Positions 9,308 through 20,090 of a stretch of 64,000 bases of DNA are shown here, piece by piece. The notes beneath the pieces are model-generated. The model made no database searches and was not told where the DNA came from. It saw nothing but the letters and a program-made list of their open reading frames with translations. The stretch comes from Tilletia caries. Lineage: Eukaryota; Basidiomycota; Exobasidiomycetes; Tilletiales; Tilletiaceae. The stretch is taken from contig JALUTQ010000010.1 of the NCBI GenBank assembly GCA_032718865.1, forward strand, positions 372,001-436,000, in the 5' to 3' direction. Position 1 is the first letter of the stretch, and every line of letters begins with the position of its first letter. The translations under genes and the position numbers were made by a program.

Positions 9308-12300
9308 CTGGGGAACCATCAGATCAGATATTCGGACGACCGCTGGGGTCAGCACCCTTATTCATGGGAGAGATCGCCCCAAAAGCCTCACGACGAGAAG
9401 AACTTCAAGATGTTTAGCTTTGATGGCATTACCTTCAGTCGATTTAGCTGCGATCAGTGCCACTCGTGGTACAAAATGGGCCAGGTCGACGTCATGAAAA
9501 AGGTGCAAGACTTCGTGGAAAAACTCGTATCGCCCAAGCCAGCCTTGAAGCCAAGTGAGTCATACGTTCCAGCCTCCCTCGCCGACGTCGAAATGCTACA
9601 CTCGCGATCTGACTCGTTTGTGTCTTCCCTCAGCGTGGGACGAGAAAGTGATGGCGCCCGAAGGTCTCGGAAAAATGTACGAGGAGACTGCCGTCTTGGT
9701 CTTACACAAGGCTCGGCCAGTTATTATAAGTTGTCCATTTTTGGTCCGCAGTTAAGTTTAGTTGCAGTTGGAACCCGGCGCCGGCGCCCGCAGTTTAGTT
9801 TAGTCACAGTTTAACCACTTACTATCATTACAGTTAACTTAATTTTGTGCATGTCACTATACGTTACTTACAGTTATTTATAGTAACTTAATCGCGTCTC
9901 AGTCACCCAATTCACGCGGTATCTACCTCAAGATGTCAGGTACAATTCCAGTTTGCCTTTAGGCACGTACTTTGCCGCCTCCGAGCTCGCTCGTACATGT
10001 TTCCTCTCTTGACTACCTCCAAAGACTCGTGCTTTTTAGTTATTTTTAGTTACTTGTTACAGTTATTATCAGTTACTGACTACTGTGGGCACAGTTGTTA
10101 ATAGTTAATTGTTCCAGTTATTGTTAGTTACTGGATACAGTCATTAATAGTTGACTGCTATAGTTGTGATTAGTTACTGTGCACACTGTGAGTAACTTTA
10201 AGTAACTGTAAGTAACTATAAGTAGCTATAAGTTCGCACTGTAAGTAGCTGTGAGTAACTGTAAGTTGGGTCAAATCTTCGGCTTGCGAATGGCAACTTC
10301 TAGTGACTATAAGTTACCGTGTCCGGGCCCATACAGTTTTAGTTGACTTAATTTTTTGGGAGGCTCCGCCGCCCGCAGTTTAGTCACAGTTTAACTAGAT
10401 TAAGTTAACTTACCCGCAGTTGCAGTTAGGTAAGTTGGTAAGTTGCCGAGCCTTGGTCTTACAGCGGAGCGAAGAATACGCGATCAAGATTGGCCTCAAG
10501 CTCGTGGGTGCGATTTACAAATGGGCCAAGAACACCAAATTTGAGGAGCAGGGCACCGAACTTTCGACGCGTATCCTCGCCTACTTCAAATGGGTCCTAT
10601 GGCGGGAGACCCAAATCACGTCTGTTACGGCCACGACCAGCTGGAAGCTTCTCTTTTCCCAAGTCATCAGGTATGCAGCCGCAAGCACGACTCGTATCAC
10701 GTACGTATCAGTACTGATAGCGACTATGTCTTTCACTTTGAATATACAGCTTGATGAAGGAGTACATGTTCATGCTGCGAGGGTTCTTCTTCAAACCAAA
10801 GTGCGGAAAGTATTGCAACCGAGTCCACGAACGCGTGTCCAGCGAGATACAGGATTGAGGCAAGAAGCTCGGTGACATGCTCAATTTGGCTCAGGTGATT
10901 CCACGGCGAGGACAATCGTAATGATGTTTCTCACAAGCTGAACGTCCCTCCCTTCTTTTCCCAACACAGGCGCGAATCATGCATGGCTCCGTCAATGCTG
11001 CCGACTGGGTTATCCCACCCGCCCCGCAGCCTTCGCTTACGCTCGTGTGTCCAAGCTTTCAACAGCACCTCAAGGCTCAGCTTCCTCAGCTGTTTCAGAA
11101 CATTCGATATAACATCATTATGGAAATGCGCGTTCCCGACTTTGCATCTGTCGTCGAAGTGCTGCCGTACCTGCGGGACATCCGGACAATGGTGTCTCCG
11201 ACCGTCAGTCGCAAACGGAAGCACGACGGCGAACCCAAGGAACAAGTGGACCAAGGTCAAGAGAGTGTCAACGTTCGAACTTCCGAATTCGTCTCCCCAC
11301 TACCCGCCGACACCGATATCAGCAAGTTGCAGAACCTCGACGGTAAACGGTTCAAGAAATTCGCCGATGCGGATCAGACACGAGCCCACCACGTAATCAA
11401 GCTTGCGGTTGCAACCTCGTTCGACTCGGTCGGAGTGATCGTACCACTCCTGCACGTCATTCTGCTATATCTGTGCCGTCATTGGAAAGATGCCGCTACC
11501 ATCGCCAATCTCCTCGCTTGAGCCTGCGCGAGGCCATCGAGGCATTGGACTCAACCTCACCTTATATTGTGCTCCGCAAGAGTCTCGCTCTCGCTCTCGG
11601 TGCCAGGCGCCAGCGCCGTCGTCCTTCGCAAGTGTGGACGAGCCTCGTCGGGTGCGATCGCTGCCAAGGAGGCCGACGAAACATTCGAGCAAGTCTACAG
11701 CAACGGAAAATTCGGACGGAATCTTCTGGTCTGGGCCCTGTTCAAAGTCGAGCACGGCTGCTGTCTCAACAACTCCTCCGACACGACAGCCATCGCCAGG
11801 GCGGTCGAGGTTGCGGACGATGCGGTCAAAGTGTGTCGTCAAGCTTTCAGCAATGGGAACTTGGCTGCACAGGGTCATCCGATCCTTGCCCGCGCGCTCG
11901 TGATGCAGGGTTGCGCCTTGGTCAAGGGTAATCGCGTGGCTAATGCGCAAGTCTCCTTCGAAGAAGGTATTGCTCTGTACCGCGGCCTCTTGGTCAAATG
12001 TTCGGGCTTATACGAAGTGCAGCTGGCGGCAGCTCTCTGTCATCATGCGGCCACGTACCAGGACCGGGATCCTGCGAAGCAGTGTCAACCCCTCAAGGAA
12101 GCCCAGAAGCTCTACGAAGGTCAACGCCTACGCTGGTCAACTATTCCAAGGCGATCGACTCTTGATGATGATGTGGGAACATTCAAGGACGAGATGGCCT
12201 CGATCATTGTTGAGCTTCGAAGGGCTGCCATCGATTCTAAGGACAAGGCATCTCGTCTGGCCTTCAAAGAGAACGACTTCGAAGGAGCGGTGAAGTTCGC

Positions 12301-12640
12301 AAAGGCCAGCGAATCACTCAATCTTATGGGCGTCAAATCTGCGAAAGACGTCAGGCCGACTCAGGTCCACCATTTGGCGGAGGCTCTCTGCATCAGCGGC
12401 TACAGCAACCTCATGCTCAAACGCGCCAAGGCCGCTGTGTCCGACCTCCTTTGCGCCGTCAACATCTACCGCCACGCGCCCCTGCTCGTCCGGGACGCTC
12501 AATGGTACGAAAGCCGGGATGTAAAAGCACGCGTCTGGTTGCGTGTGGCGCATTGGGCCCTGGGCGATCAAAAAAACGCTGAGAAGATCTTGTCCAATGC
12601 GATACAAGTCATTCGAGACAGGCCGGCTGCCTACATTCGC
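9308..12640 (+). pseudogene. Broken multi-exon gene with C-terminal TPR-like repeats
   Basis: Coding continuity is shown by introns with good borders: 9555-9633 (GTGAGT...CTCAG), 10671-10749 (GTATGC...ACAG) and 10895-10969 (GTGATT...ACAG). The family B element at 9707-10455 also reads through in frame once removed. The N-terminal part has an FSFDGITFSRFSCDQCHSWYK-like Cys-containing patch I cannot name. From about 11660 the protein becomes helical TPR-like repeats (LARALVMQGCALVKG, ALCISGYSNLMLKRAKAAVSD). A TGA at 10856-10858 and a frame change near 11600 break it. From 12640 the same frame continues into gypsy reverse transcriptase. TPR proteins of this kind are common in basidiomycetes; the function is unknown. 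Confidence 0.6.
9707..10455. mobile_element. Family B non-autonomous DNA transposon, 749 bp
   Basis: Ends are CAAGGCTCGGC and GCCGAGCCTTG, with a perfect 8-bp target duplication GTCTTACA (9699-9706 and 10456-10463). The interior is an array of AGTTACTGT / AGTAACTGTAAG motifs with no coding capacity. It sits inside an exon of the TPR-type gene; the exon reads straight through if the element and one duplication are removed. Confidence 0.9.
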
Positions 12641-15600
12641 AGCAAGAAGACCAAGGAGAATCGCATGGTCAGAGACGCTGGGTCGTCCGACCAGGAGGGC
12701 ACCATCTTGCGTCCCGAGGCTCCTCGACGGGTCAGCCCCGAGAAAAGGGAGGCCATCGACACCGCCATTGACCAATTGCTCGCGTGGGATGTGGTTGAGC
12801 CGTCCTCGAGTCCCGCTTCCTTCCCCGTCCTCATGGTTCGTCAGTACGGAAAGATGCGGTTCTGCGTCGACTACCGTCAGTTGAACGCCAGCACCATCCC
12901 GGATCGTTACCCCCTTCCGACGGTGGACTCGGTCTTCCAGACCCTCTGTGGAAAACGCATCTTTAGCTCCCTCGATGCTATCCGCGGGTACCACCAGCTT
13001 CCGGTCCGCCCCTCCGACCGTTGGAAGACGGCGTTCACCTGTCACCGGGGCCTCTTCCAATACAAGACCGTCCCGTTTGGTTTGAGAAATGCCCCGGCCG
13101 TTTTTCAACGATTGATGGACCGGCTGCTAGGTGCACTCCGCTGGCAGGACGCAGTCGTATATATCGACGACATTGTCGTCGCCACGACCACAATGGACGA
13201 ACACGTTCATGCTCTTGACTCCATCTTGTCGAGCGCTGAACGCGAGGGACTGCGCTTCAGTCCCGGGAATTGCACGTTCGCCGTCGGGTCGTTGGTGCTC
13301 TTGGGGCGGAAGGTGTCTGGAGCAGGAGTGGCTATTTGGCGTGACAGGGCTGTCGCCGTGCGGGATCTTGCGCGGCCGAGTACCCTGAAGGAGCTGTATC
13401 ACGCTCTGGGTCTATTTGGGTATTATCGCATGTTCGTGCGCTCGTTCGCTCAGATTGCGGAGCCGCTGCCGCGCCTGACTCGAGGATGGCGCTACGAGCA
13501 GTCCGACGGGCGTTATCGCCTGGTGAATATCGAAGGCAAGGCGGTGTCGGCCGATCGCTGCGCGTTGGATTGGGGCGAGGACCAGCGGTTGAGCTTTGAT
13601 CGCTTGAAGGCCGCGATCGCCTCCCCTCCCACTCTCGCCCATCCCGACCCGTCTCGTCCATACCTGCTGTATATTGATGCCAGCAAGGCCGGTTTTGGCG
13701 CGATCTTGCACCAGTCGTTCGAGACCGAGGCTCCTCCCCTCCAGTCGGCGGAGTCTGCGCAGCTCCTCGCGCTCGATTTGGTTCGCCTTCCGCCCCCCAT
13801 TGCGCGCGAACGATGGACGACCTGGCTGCGGGCCGATCGGCACTTCGCCATCTTGCGTGAAGCCGAGCGTGTTGTTGATTTTGAGGCGGCTGCAGGTGAC
13901 TGGGTGTTGAACGACGACGTCCTCGTTCGTCGGAGTGATGGTCGTATTGCGCTTCCTGAGGGGGCCGTCCCAGAGTTGCTCAGATCAGTCCATGACAACA
14001 ACGGACACTTTGGTTTCTACAAGACCTACCTAGCGGTCGCGCGCTCTTTCTGGCTTCCAGGATTGTCCGTCGCGGTGCGTTCTTGGGTCAAGTACTGCCG
14101 TTCTTGCCAGAAGACCAAGGTCGGCCGGAAGACAGGCGTCTTGGACATCGCCAAGGATCCCCAGCTACCGTTCGAGACGATCTCGTTGGATCTCGTCTAC
14201 GGGTTCCCATCGTCTCGTTCCGGGAACAACCGCCGCTCATGTCATCCTTGACGTGTTCAGTCGGATGGTGCTGATCGAGCGTGTGCGAATACTATCACTG
14301 CGGAAGGTGTGGCTGCCATCGTCAGCAATCGCGTTCTACGTTACGGCTGGTTGCCACGCCGCATCGTGTCAGACTCCGAAGCACGACTCACTGGCTCCGT
14401 GATGACGGCTCTGTCCCGTTCCCTTGGCGCATCGCTTACCCCGAGTCCCCCGTACCACCAGACGGCAAACGCGGTGGAACGTGCGATTCAGACGGTTCAG
14501 ACCGTGCTGTAGTCCGTGAGCCTCGAGTCTCATGCGCATTGGGATCGTCGCCTTGCGCCCGCTGTTGAGTTGGCCATGAACTCCACCCCGTCCCTCTCGA
14601 CAGGTCAGCGCCCTTTCGACCTGGTAATTCGTGAGCCACCCCGACGTCGTCCATGCCGTGTTCGACGGAGAGGAGGAGCACGAGGGCGTTGGCGGGTTTG
14701 ATGAGCGGCTGGCCGCGGCGGAGGAGCGGTTGGTGGAAGCGCGACGATGTATTCTGCTGGCCCGTGAAGATCAGAAGCGTCGCTATGATCAGTCACGCGC
14801 GCCTCCCGTGTCGTTGCGGGTAGGGGATCAAGTTCACTTACGGTTGAAGGATCGACCAGTTCCTGGCGCGATCACCAGCAAGCTCGACGCTCGCAAGGAC
14901 GGTCCGTTCGACGTGGTGGAGGTTGTCTCCCCCCACCGTGTCCGCCTCGCGTTGCCCGATCACATCGGCATCGATCCCGTCGTGAGCATCGAGCAGGTCG
15001 ATCTCGTCCCTCGGTCTCCTGATCCGTTTGCCGCGACTCGCACCTCGCTTGATCTCCCGGTTGGAGACTTGGGTGCGCGCGTGGAGGATGTGATGGAGGC
15101 GTCCGAGGAGGTGTCACTTCAGCAAGATAATGCCGTTGTCGACGGTGATGCGCGTTTGGATCAGGACCCGGTGCTGCCGCACCGTCCGCGTCGCTTGCCG
15201 ATCTCGCTTCGCGGTTTCCATCTCGGTGTCTTGTCCACCGCCGATCGCTCCCAGCTTGAGGAGGCTCTGCGCGAGCCCATGCGGAAGGCGCGACGCGTGA
15301 CTCTGAGCGATCGGACGGTGGTGCTCACAGAGCGGCCCGTCGCGTTCCTGTCGCGATTGACGACACCTGCGGAGTAGAAGATGGTTGCACCCGAATTAGA
15401 GCTGTGCTGCCTCACTTGAGCCTTCTCCAAATGGGCTTACCTTCTCGAGGGTGCGCTCGTGACCGTGGTAAACGATCATCAACCGATGGGTGCCATGCTG
15501 TCGTCGACGAATGGGGTCAGCTATGGACCCAACATCTCGCGCTGTCGGGCGCTGATCATGCCCCACTTACCCAACCTTCGGTTCGTCGCTCGCCCTGGCC

Positions 15601-15660
15601 ACGCCCATGTCAATGCCGACGCGTTGTCGCGGCTGCCCACGGACCCGAGTCGGTCCGCTT
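12640..15660 (+). mobile_element. Ty3/gypsy pol remnant, 5'-truncated and rearranged
   Basis: Reverse transcriptase is clear: RFCVDYRQLNA, a VPFGLRNAPAVFQR block, and YIDDIV at about 13160. RNase H starts (LLYIDASKAGFGAIL, ~13660) but its second half is missing there. The integrase zinc region (H...H...CRSCQ) and DDE core follow, with a frame change near 14230 and a TAG at about 14511-14513. The C-terminal integrase region runs to the stop near 15375. The missing RNase H half (KWAYLLEGALVTVVNDH ... NADALSRLP) then appears at 15425-15650, just before the polypurine tract. No gag, protease or 5' LTR is present; upstream the frame is TPR coding sequence. Confidence 0.85.
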
Positions 15661-15683
15661 TTTTTTTGGGGGGGGGGGGGGGA
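15653..15683 (+). other. Polypurine tract next to gypsy 3' LTR
   Basis: A T-run followed by about 15 G residues and GAT directly precedes the LTR start TGTGCTGG at 15684. This is the expected position of the plus-strand primer of a Ty3/gypsy element. Confidence 0.7.
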
Positions 15684-15938
15684 TGTGCTGGGCGGAGCCA
15701 GTCTCTGATTCCTTTCTCTGCTGAGGTTCCCTGTCTCTTCTATTTCCCTTTGTTCTACTGAGCCTCGGTTCCCACCTCGGTTCCACATCCTCACTTCCTC
15801 AGTTCTATTCTCGATCCGTTCCCGTTCCCATCCCGTTCCACTCCTCACCCTCTCTTCCCTTTTCCTCGCTGCTCTCCCTTGTACTTCCTCCTGGCTTCTG
15901 TAATCAACTCGCTCTCTCTTCTATTGCTCTTGTGCTCA
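15684..15938 (+). repeat. Gypsy 3' LTR, 255 bp
   Basis: Starts TGTGCTGGGCGG and ends TTGTGCTCA. Its first ~185 bp are repeated in inverse orientation as the solo LTR at 4022-4233. Pyrimidine-rich throughout. Its 3' edge abuts the reversed N-terminal half of the MULE transposase. Confidence 0.8.
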
Positions 15939-17140
15939 GGTAGGCTTTTGTGCCCTAGGACTCTTGTGTCCGCCACACATTAAGGAAAGGCGCGGAGGAA
16001 CTCCGCGACTCCGCCCGCCTACCTCCGCCAAAACTCCGCGCTCATTTTTGGGCGGATCATTCCGTCCGCCCAAGACAGTGGTGTCAGCAAGGCCGGTATC
16101 ATTCCGTCCGCCGTAGCAGGGTGGTCTTCACCGAGGCCGCCTCCTCCGTCCGCGGTGGGTAGGCGGAGTTTTCCAAGGAGGGAACCTCCGTCCGCCTTCC
16201 TCCGGCGGAGTTCCGCGCCTCCGCGATCCCAACTTGCTGACCCAAGTCTTGGTCTCAGACTTTGGAGTTACTTGCTTAACTCGGCAAAAATAATCATTTG
16301 AAGAGGGGTCTCAAGTCTTGAGACTCCGGTGTGACTAGCGATCACGTGATATGAAACCCGAGACTCCGTCTTCTGAGACCCCTTCAATAGGAGAGACCCT
16401 GTGTAACCCCTGGGTTTTCAGTCGCAGAGCGGAGTAAGCGCGGAGGCGCGGAGTTCCGCCGGAACTCCGCCGAAGTTGGGGCTGTCGACACCTCCGTCCG
16501 CGCTCAAGTCCGGGGACCTCAAACTCCTCCGCCCTCCGTCCGCGTTCAAGTCGTTGGCGGTACTTCTCCGTCCTCCCCTCCGCTGTCAGCCTCCGCGGTA
16601 CGGAGGACGTCCTCCGGCGGAGTTTTGCGGTACGGAGGCGCGGAGGACGCGGAACTCCGCCGAGAGCGCGGAGGTGACGCCTTTCCTTACCACACATGCT
16701 ATGCTTCAATTGACGTTTGATTGCTTTGGCAGAGCTGCTTTGATCTACAACCATGCTGCTGTTGATCTGCAGGTACGAAAATAAATAAGTAAATAAAGGT
16801 AGGGAGGTGATATGGCAGAAGAAACACTCACAGTGTCCACCAGTAGCTTATGATTTCCCGCGGAAGAACGCTTGCCTTCAGCCACCCGTCCAAGACAATT
16901 ATGAATATGTTTGTATTTGGTGACTACGAGATCGCCCTTCGTGGTGCGCAGACGAACGAAGAAGGGGCAGCTCTTGTGGACGCAACCCATGATGCAGTAG
17001 TCGCGCTCGGTCTCCACTGCTCGAGCATTCCAGCCTTCGGCTGCTGCCAGAGCGCGTACGCAGCTTTGGAAAGCCTGGACAGAAGAGAAGTGTGATCCCT
17101 TCGCCAGGGAAGGCGACGAACCGGTAGCAGAGGTGTTCAT
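15939..17140 (-). pseudogene. MULE transposase, N-terminal half, interrupted
   Basis: On the minus strand the ATG at 17140 opens a frame with the FAR1/WRKY-GCM1-type N-terminal zinc region of MULE transposases (DYCIMGCVHKSCPFFVRL...HIHNCLG). An intron, GTGAGTG...CTGCAG, lies at about 16830-16772. The next exon (VVDQSSSAKAIKRQLKH) is cut by the family A element 15981-16689 and resumes until it meets the gypsy LTR at 15938. The terminal repeat 17205-17292 lies just upstream, as expected for the left end of the element. The catalytic half is missing here and lies at 4235-6162 in the opposite orientation. Confidence 0.75.
15981..16689. mobile_element. Family A non-autonomous DNA transposon, 709 bp
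   Basis: Ends are TAAGGAAAGGCG and its inverted match, with a perfect 8-bp target duplication CCACACAT (15973-15980 and 16690-16697). The interior is almost entirely CTCCG/CGGAG-rich (CTCCGTCCGC, GCGGAGTTCCG blocks). It lies inside the second exon of the MULE N-terminal half, so it arrived after that MULE. Confidence 0.9.
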
Positions 17141-17204
17141 CTTGTGTGGCTTGGTATGATGGGATGCACACAGACGATGTTCCACATCCTGCAAGCCACA
17201 TTGT

Positions 17205-17292
17205 CTCAAAACGACCCTATCTGTGAATTCATCTTAAATTGACCCTCTTTACGAATTTCGATGTGGATTCGACCCTATCTGTGAAATTTCTC
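17205..17292 (-). repeat. MULE left terminal inverted repeat with flank CTTCTAAAC
   Basis: Near-identical to 6193-6279. Followed on the plus strand by CTTCTAAAC (17293-17301), the exact reverse complement of the flank of the other terminal repeat, and then by AT-rich DNA like that at 6289. On the minus strand the order is AT-rich DNA, target duplication, terminal repeat, transposase N-terminus, as for the left end of an intact MULE. Confidence 0.85.
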
Positions 17293-17301
17293 CTTCTAAA
17301 C

Positions 17302-17395
17302 ACAGTACTACTACTTTCTTCTGGTGCAACAATATTTTTTTGGATTTATATAATAATAAAAAACAAAGCTTACGGCTCCGCCGAGGCTCTCTTTA
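17302..17395. other. Short AT-rich island, mitochondrial-like
   Basis: A/T-rich with a GC cluster (GGCTCCGCCGAGG), matching the character of 6289-7930. If the MULE is removed and the inversion undone, this stretch would be contiguous with 6289 onward. The two sides were therefore probably one AT-rich segment. Confidence 0.45.
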
Positions 17396-17429
17396 TTACC
17401 TCCGTGAATCTTAATGTGGCATTCCCGGC

Positions 17430-18955
17430 AAACATGGTGACGCTCAGTAAAAACGTATCCGCTGTGTACCCGCGGCTGAGGCAGCGAACCCGCTGCAGAC
17501 CCGCTGACCCCCGAAATGAAAGTTTTGACGTCTCAAACTACCCGCTGCATATCCGCGGCGAGCATGCTGTGGACGAAAGACGTTAACCTCACCTCCCTGA
17601 GCAACACTTTCTTGGAACATCACGTTCCCATCACCCGCGGCAAACCCACTGCGCACGCTGTGGACGGAACGAAAGACATCAACTTCACGTTGCGCAGTCT
17701 TCTTGTCCATCTTCTTGACACGACCACCAACATCGACGACAACCACTGACCACTGACCACCAAAAGTCATCCCTCTCTTCTTGCGATGTCTTTCTTTCTC
17801 CTTGCTTCCTTTCTTCTCTCTCTCTCGTCTGGAGCGATGTTCTTCGCGCGCTCACTTCTCTCCTCTCTCTCTTTTGCCTCGTGCGCGGTGCGATGGCATT
17901 TCTTTTCCCCCTCCCCAGTCCCCAGTTGTCCATCTCCTGCAGTCCGCTCTCTAAGTCGGCATACTCTGCCGCATTCATCGGTGAGTCTTTCTTTCCCGCC
18001 CTCTTTGCTTATTGTTCAGCGACGCGTTTTGCCCTGCTTCTTTCCTCTACAGTCTCACTAACAGTCCTTCTCTCCTTTGATGACTTCCAAGGACAGCTGA
18101 CACGCTTACTATGGCATGTGTATCTTCATTGGGGTATGTAGATTTACTCTCTGATGGTCGCTCTCGTTCCAGGACTAGCTCTGACAGTCTGATCCACAGC
18201 ATTTATTCACACTTCCTTGACAGCAGCAGCACGGAGCATTCACTCTTACTCTTAGCTCATCCGACACATCGACGCCGCCTTCGCTCGTTCTCCCACCATG
18301 CGGCATGCACGAACTCTACCCCGCCCGTTGTTGTCTTGACTCTTGTTGACGCCATCATCCCTCCCACAGGACACAGCACATCGAACGATCCCGGCGCCAA
18401 GCAACGTATATTCTTTCTTCTGCCCCCACCTCTCTCCCTTGATAAGTCTCTCATCTTCTCAGTTTCTTCTTGCCACATCTTATCACACAACTTCCAGCCC
18501 TCCACTCCTCTGACTCCTTTCAGCGTCCACTTGTTGTGACTTTGTGAGTCCTCACGGCTGCATGTTACGCGCACAGGTCAATTGATTCTCTCTTCGTTAC
18601 CGGTTACAGGCTACAGCTCATGCGACCAGACGATGTGAGTATCGCTTCGTCCACGGCTCCACGTGCGGTGCGCAGTCGCATTTATTGAGCAAAATTTCTC
18701 CCTCGGACCCCGCCTATCACCATTACTGACCATGTTTCCTCTGCGCTTGAAAGGTGAGCGGTGAGCTACCCTTTCCCATCCATCGTACTCACTATATACA
18801 CTGACAGCTGACTCCAGGACTATGGGAGGAGGGTGTCCGGTAGAGAGAGGCTGGGGGAAGGGGTGAAGGTATATTAGCAGCGGGTTAGCAGCGGGTGAGG
18901 CGCGGGTCAATTCCCCAGACTTTAGTATGGGGTTATATCTGCCCCTTAGATCTTA
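17430..18955. mobile_element. Possible DNA element with ACCCGC/GCGGGT ends (family E), about 1.5 kb
   Basis: The two edges of this interval (17430-17490, with CAGTAAAAACG and GTGTACCCGC; 18880-18955, with AGCGGGTT...GGGGTTAT...CTTACGGCCG) are found side by side in reverse at 30225-30345. That suggests a long element here and an internally deleted copy there. The interior is pyrimidine-rich with only low-complexity frames. I found no convincing target duplication, so limits are approximate. Confidence 0.4.
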
Positions 18956-19393
18956 CGGCCGAGACGAATGTTGCAACATCCCTCGAATAAAATCTTTCAA
19001 AACTTCTTGAAATCTTCTCAAACTTCGCCTGGGTGTCCGTGTTCTAAGCATCCATCGACGCTCTCGATTTCTCCCAGTTTTATTCATGAAGATAGCAATT
19101 TGCTGTTCACATGCCGTCCTTCCGCCGTTCGTTGCCCGTTTCTGTCTCTCTTCCACCTCCACTTTTTCCACGCCTTCGATAGCCATAGTCAAAAGTCAAA
19201 ACCCTCCGAGGAAGTTCATAGCCATAGTCAAAACTCAAAACCCTCCGAGAAAGTTGAAAGGTCTTCAACTTTTTGACGAACGCAGCTAGCAGCTATCAAG
19301 TACCAACTGCCCAACTTACTCCAGCGTTCACTAACCTTCAACCCTGACCTGCCTACAACTTACAAGTCGTGCCAGTGGTAAGTTGCTTGAGAT
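18956..19393. other. Unassigned sequence with a short tandem duplication
   Basis: Contains two adjacent copies of a ~33-bp AGCCATAGTCAAAA...CCTCCGAG unit at about 19181-19246. No gene was recognised. Confidence 0.4.
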
Positions 19394-20090
19394 TAAGGAT
19401 CTTCCCGGAGTAGATCCCCGGAGCCCGGACTCCGGGGCGACGCTCCGCTCAGCTCCGTCTGAGCTTTGGCCAGCTCCGCGCTCCGCAAAATTTCTGGTGA
19501 TCAGCTGGCGAGCACTCCGTGCTCCGTCGAAGTCGCGGTTGCGCGCAAGAATCTACTCCGTGCTCCGTATATTTATCACAGGCGGACTCCGTGCTCCGCA
19601 AAATAGCTCCGCGGACTCCGGGGTACTCCGGGGTGTCATGAAATGAGTCCAATATGGGCTCAGGAGAAGGTCAAATCTCATCGAAACAGTTCAATCGCAG
19701 CTTTAGAAGTCTACATCATTTCTTTCCAAGGGTTTACTGCCCCCAAAAAGCTAAAATACACAGTATTTCCACCTGATTCGGCCGAGAAATCCCTCAAACA
19801 CGGGTCACGTGACTCAGTTTTGGCCATCACGTGACCCACTTTGCCATCCCCGGAGCTCCGACGGACCCCGGGGTCTGCTCCGTACTCCGGGGCTTTTTTG
19901 ACAATACAAGCAAACTCACTCCGTGCTCCGGGGCGTTGCAGCCATACCTTCGCGGAGTTGCTCCGCAAATTTAAAGCTAGTAAAAAACGCTCAAATCTCG
20001 CTCCGTGCTCCGTACCCGTGCAGAGCGTCCCCCGGAGTCCGCGGAGCTCCGGGGAATGCTACTCCGGGGCCTACTCCGGGAAGATCCTTA
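19394..20090. mobile_element. Family A non-autonomous DNA transposon, 697 bp, left member of inverted pair
   Basis: Ends are TAAGGATCTTCCCGGAG and its inverted match. The interior is rich in CTCCGTGCTCCG blocks plus a non-repetitive middle. Flanks are CTTGAGAT (19386-19393) and ACCTGATC (20091-20098): they do not match each other, but each matches the reverse complement of a flank of the copy at 20903-21598. Confidence 0.9.

Noticed and set aside
17786..18539. Plus-strand Ser/Leu/Phe-rich frames as a secreted protein gene
   Set aside because: Pyrimidine-rich composition explains them; no consistent start, intron or domain.
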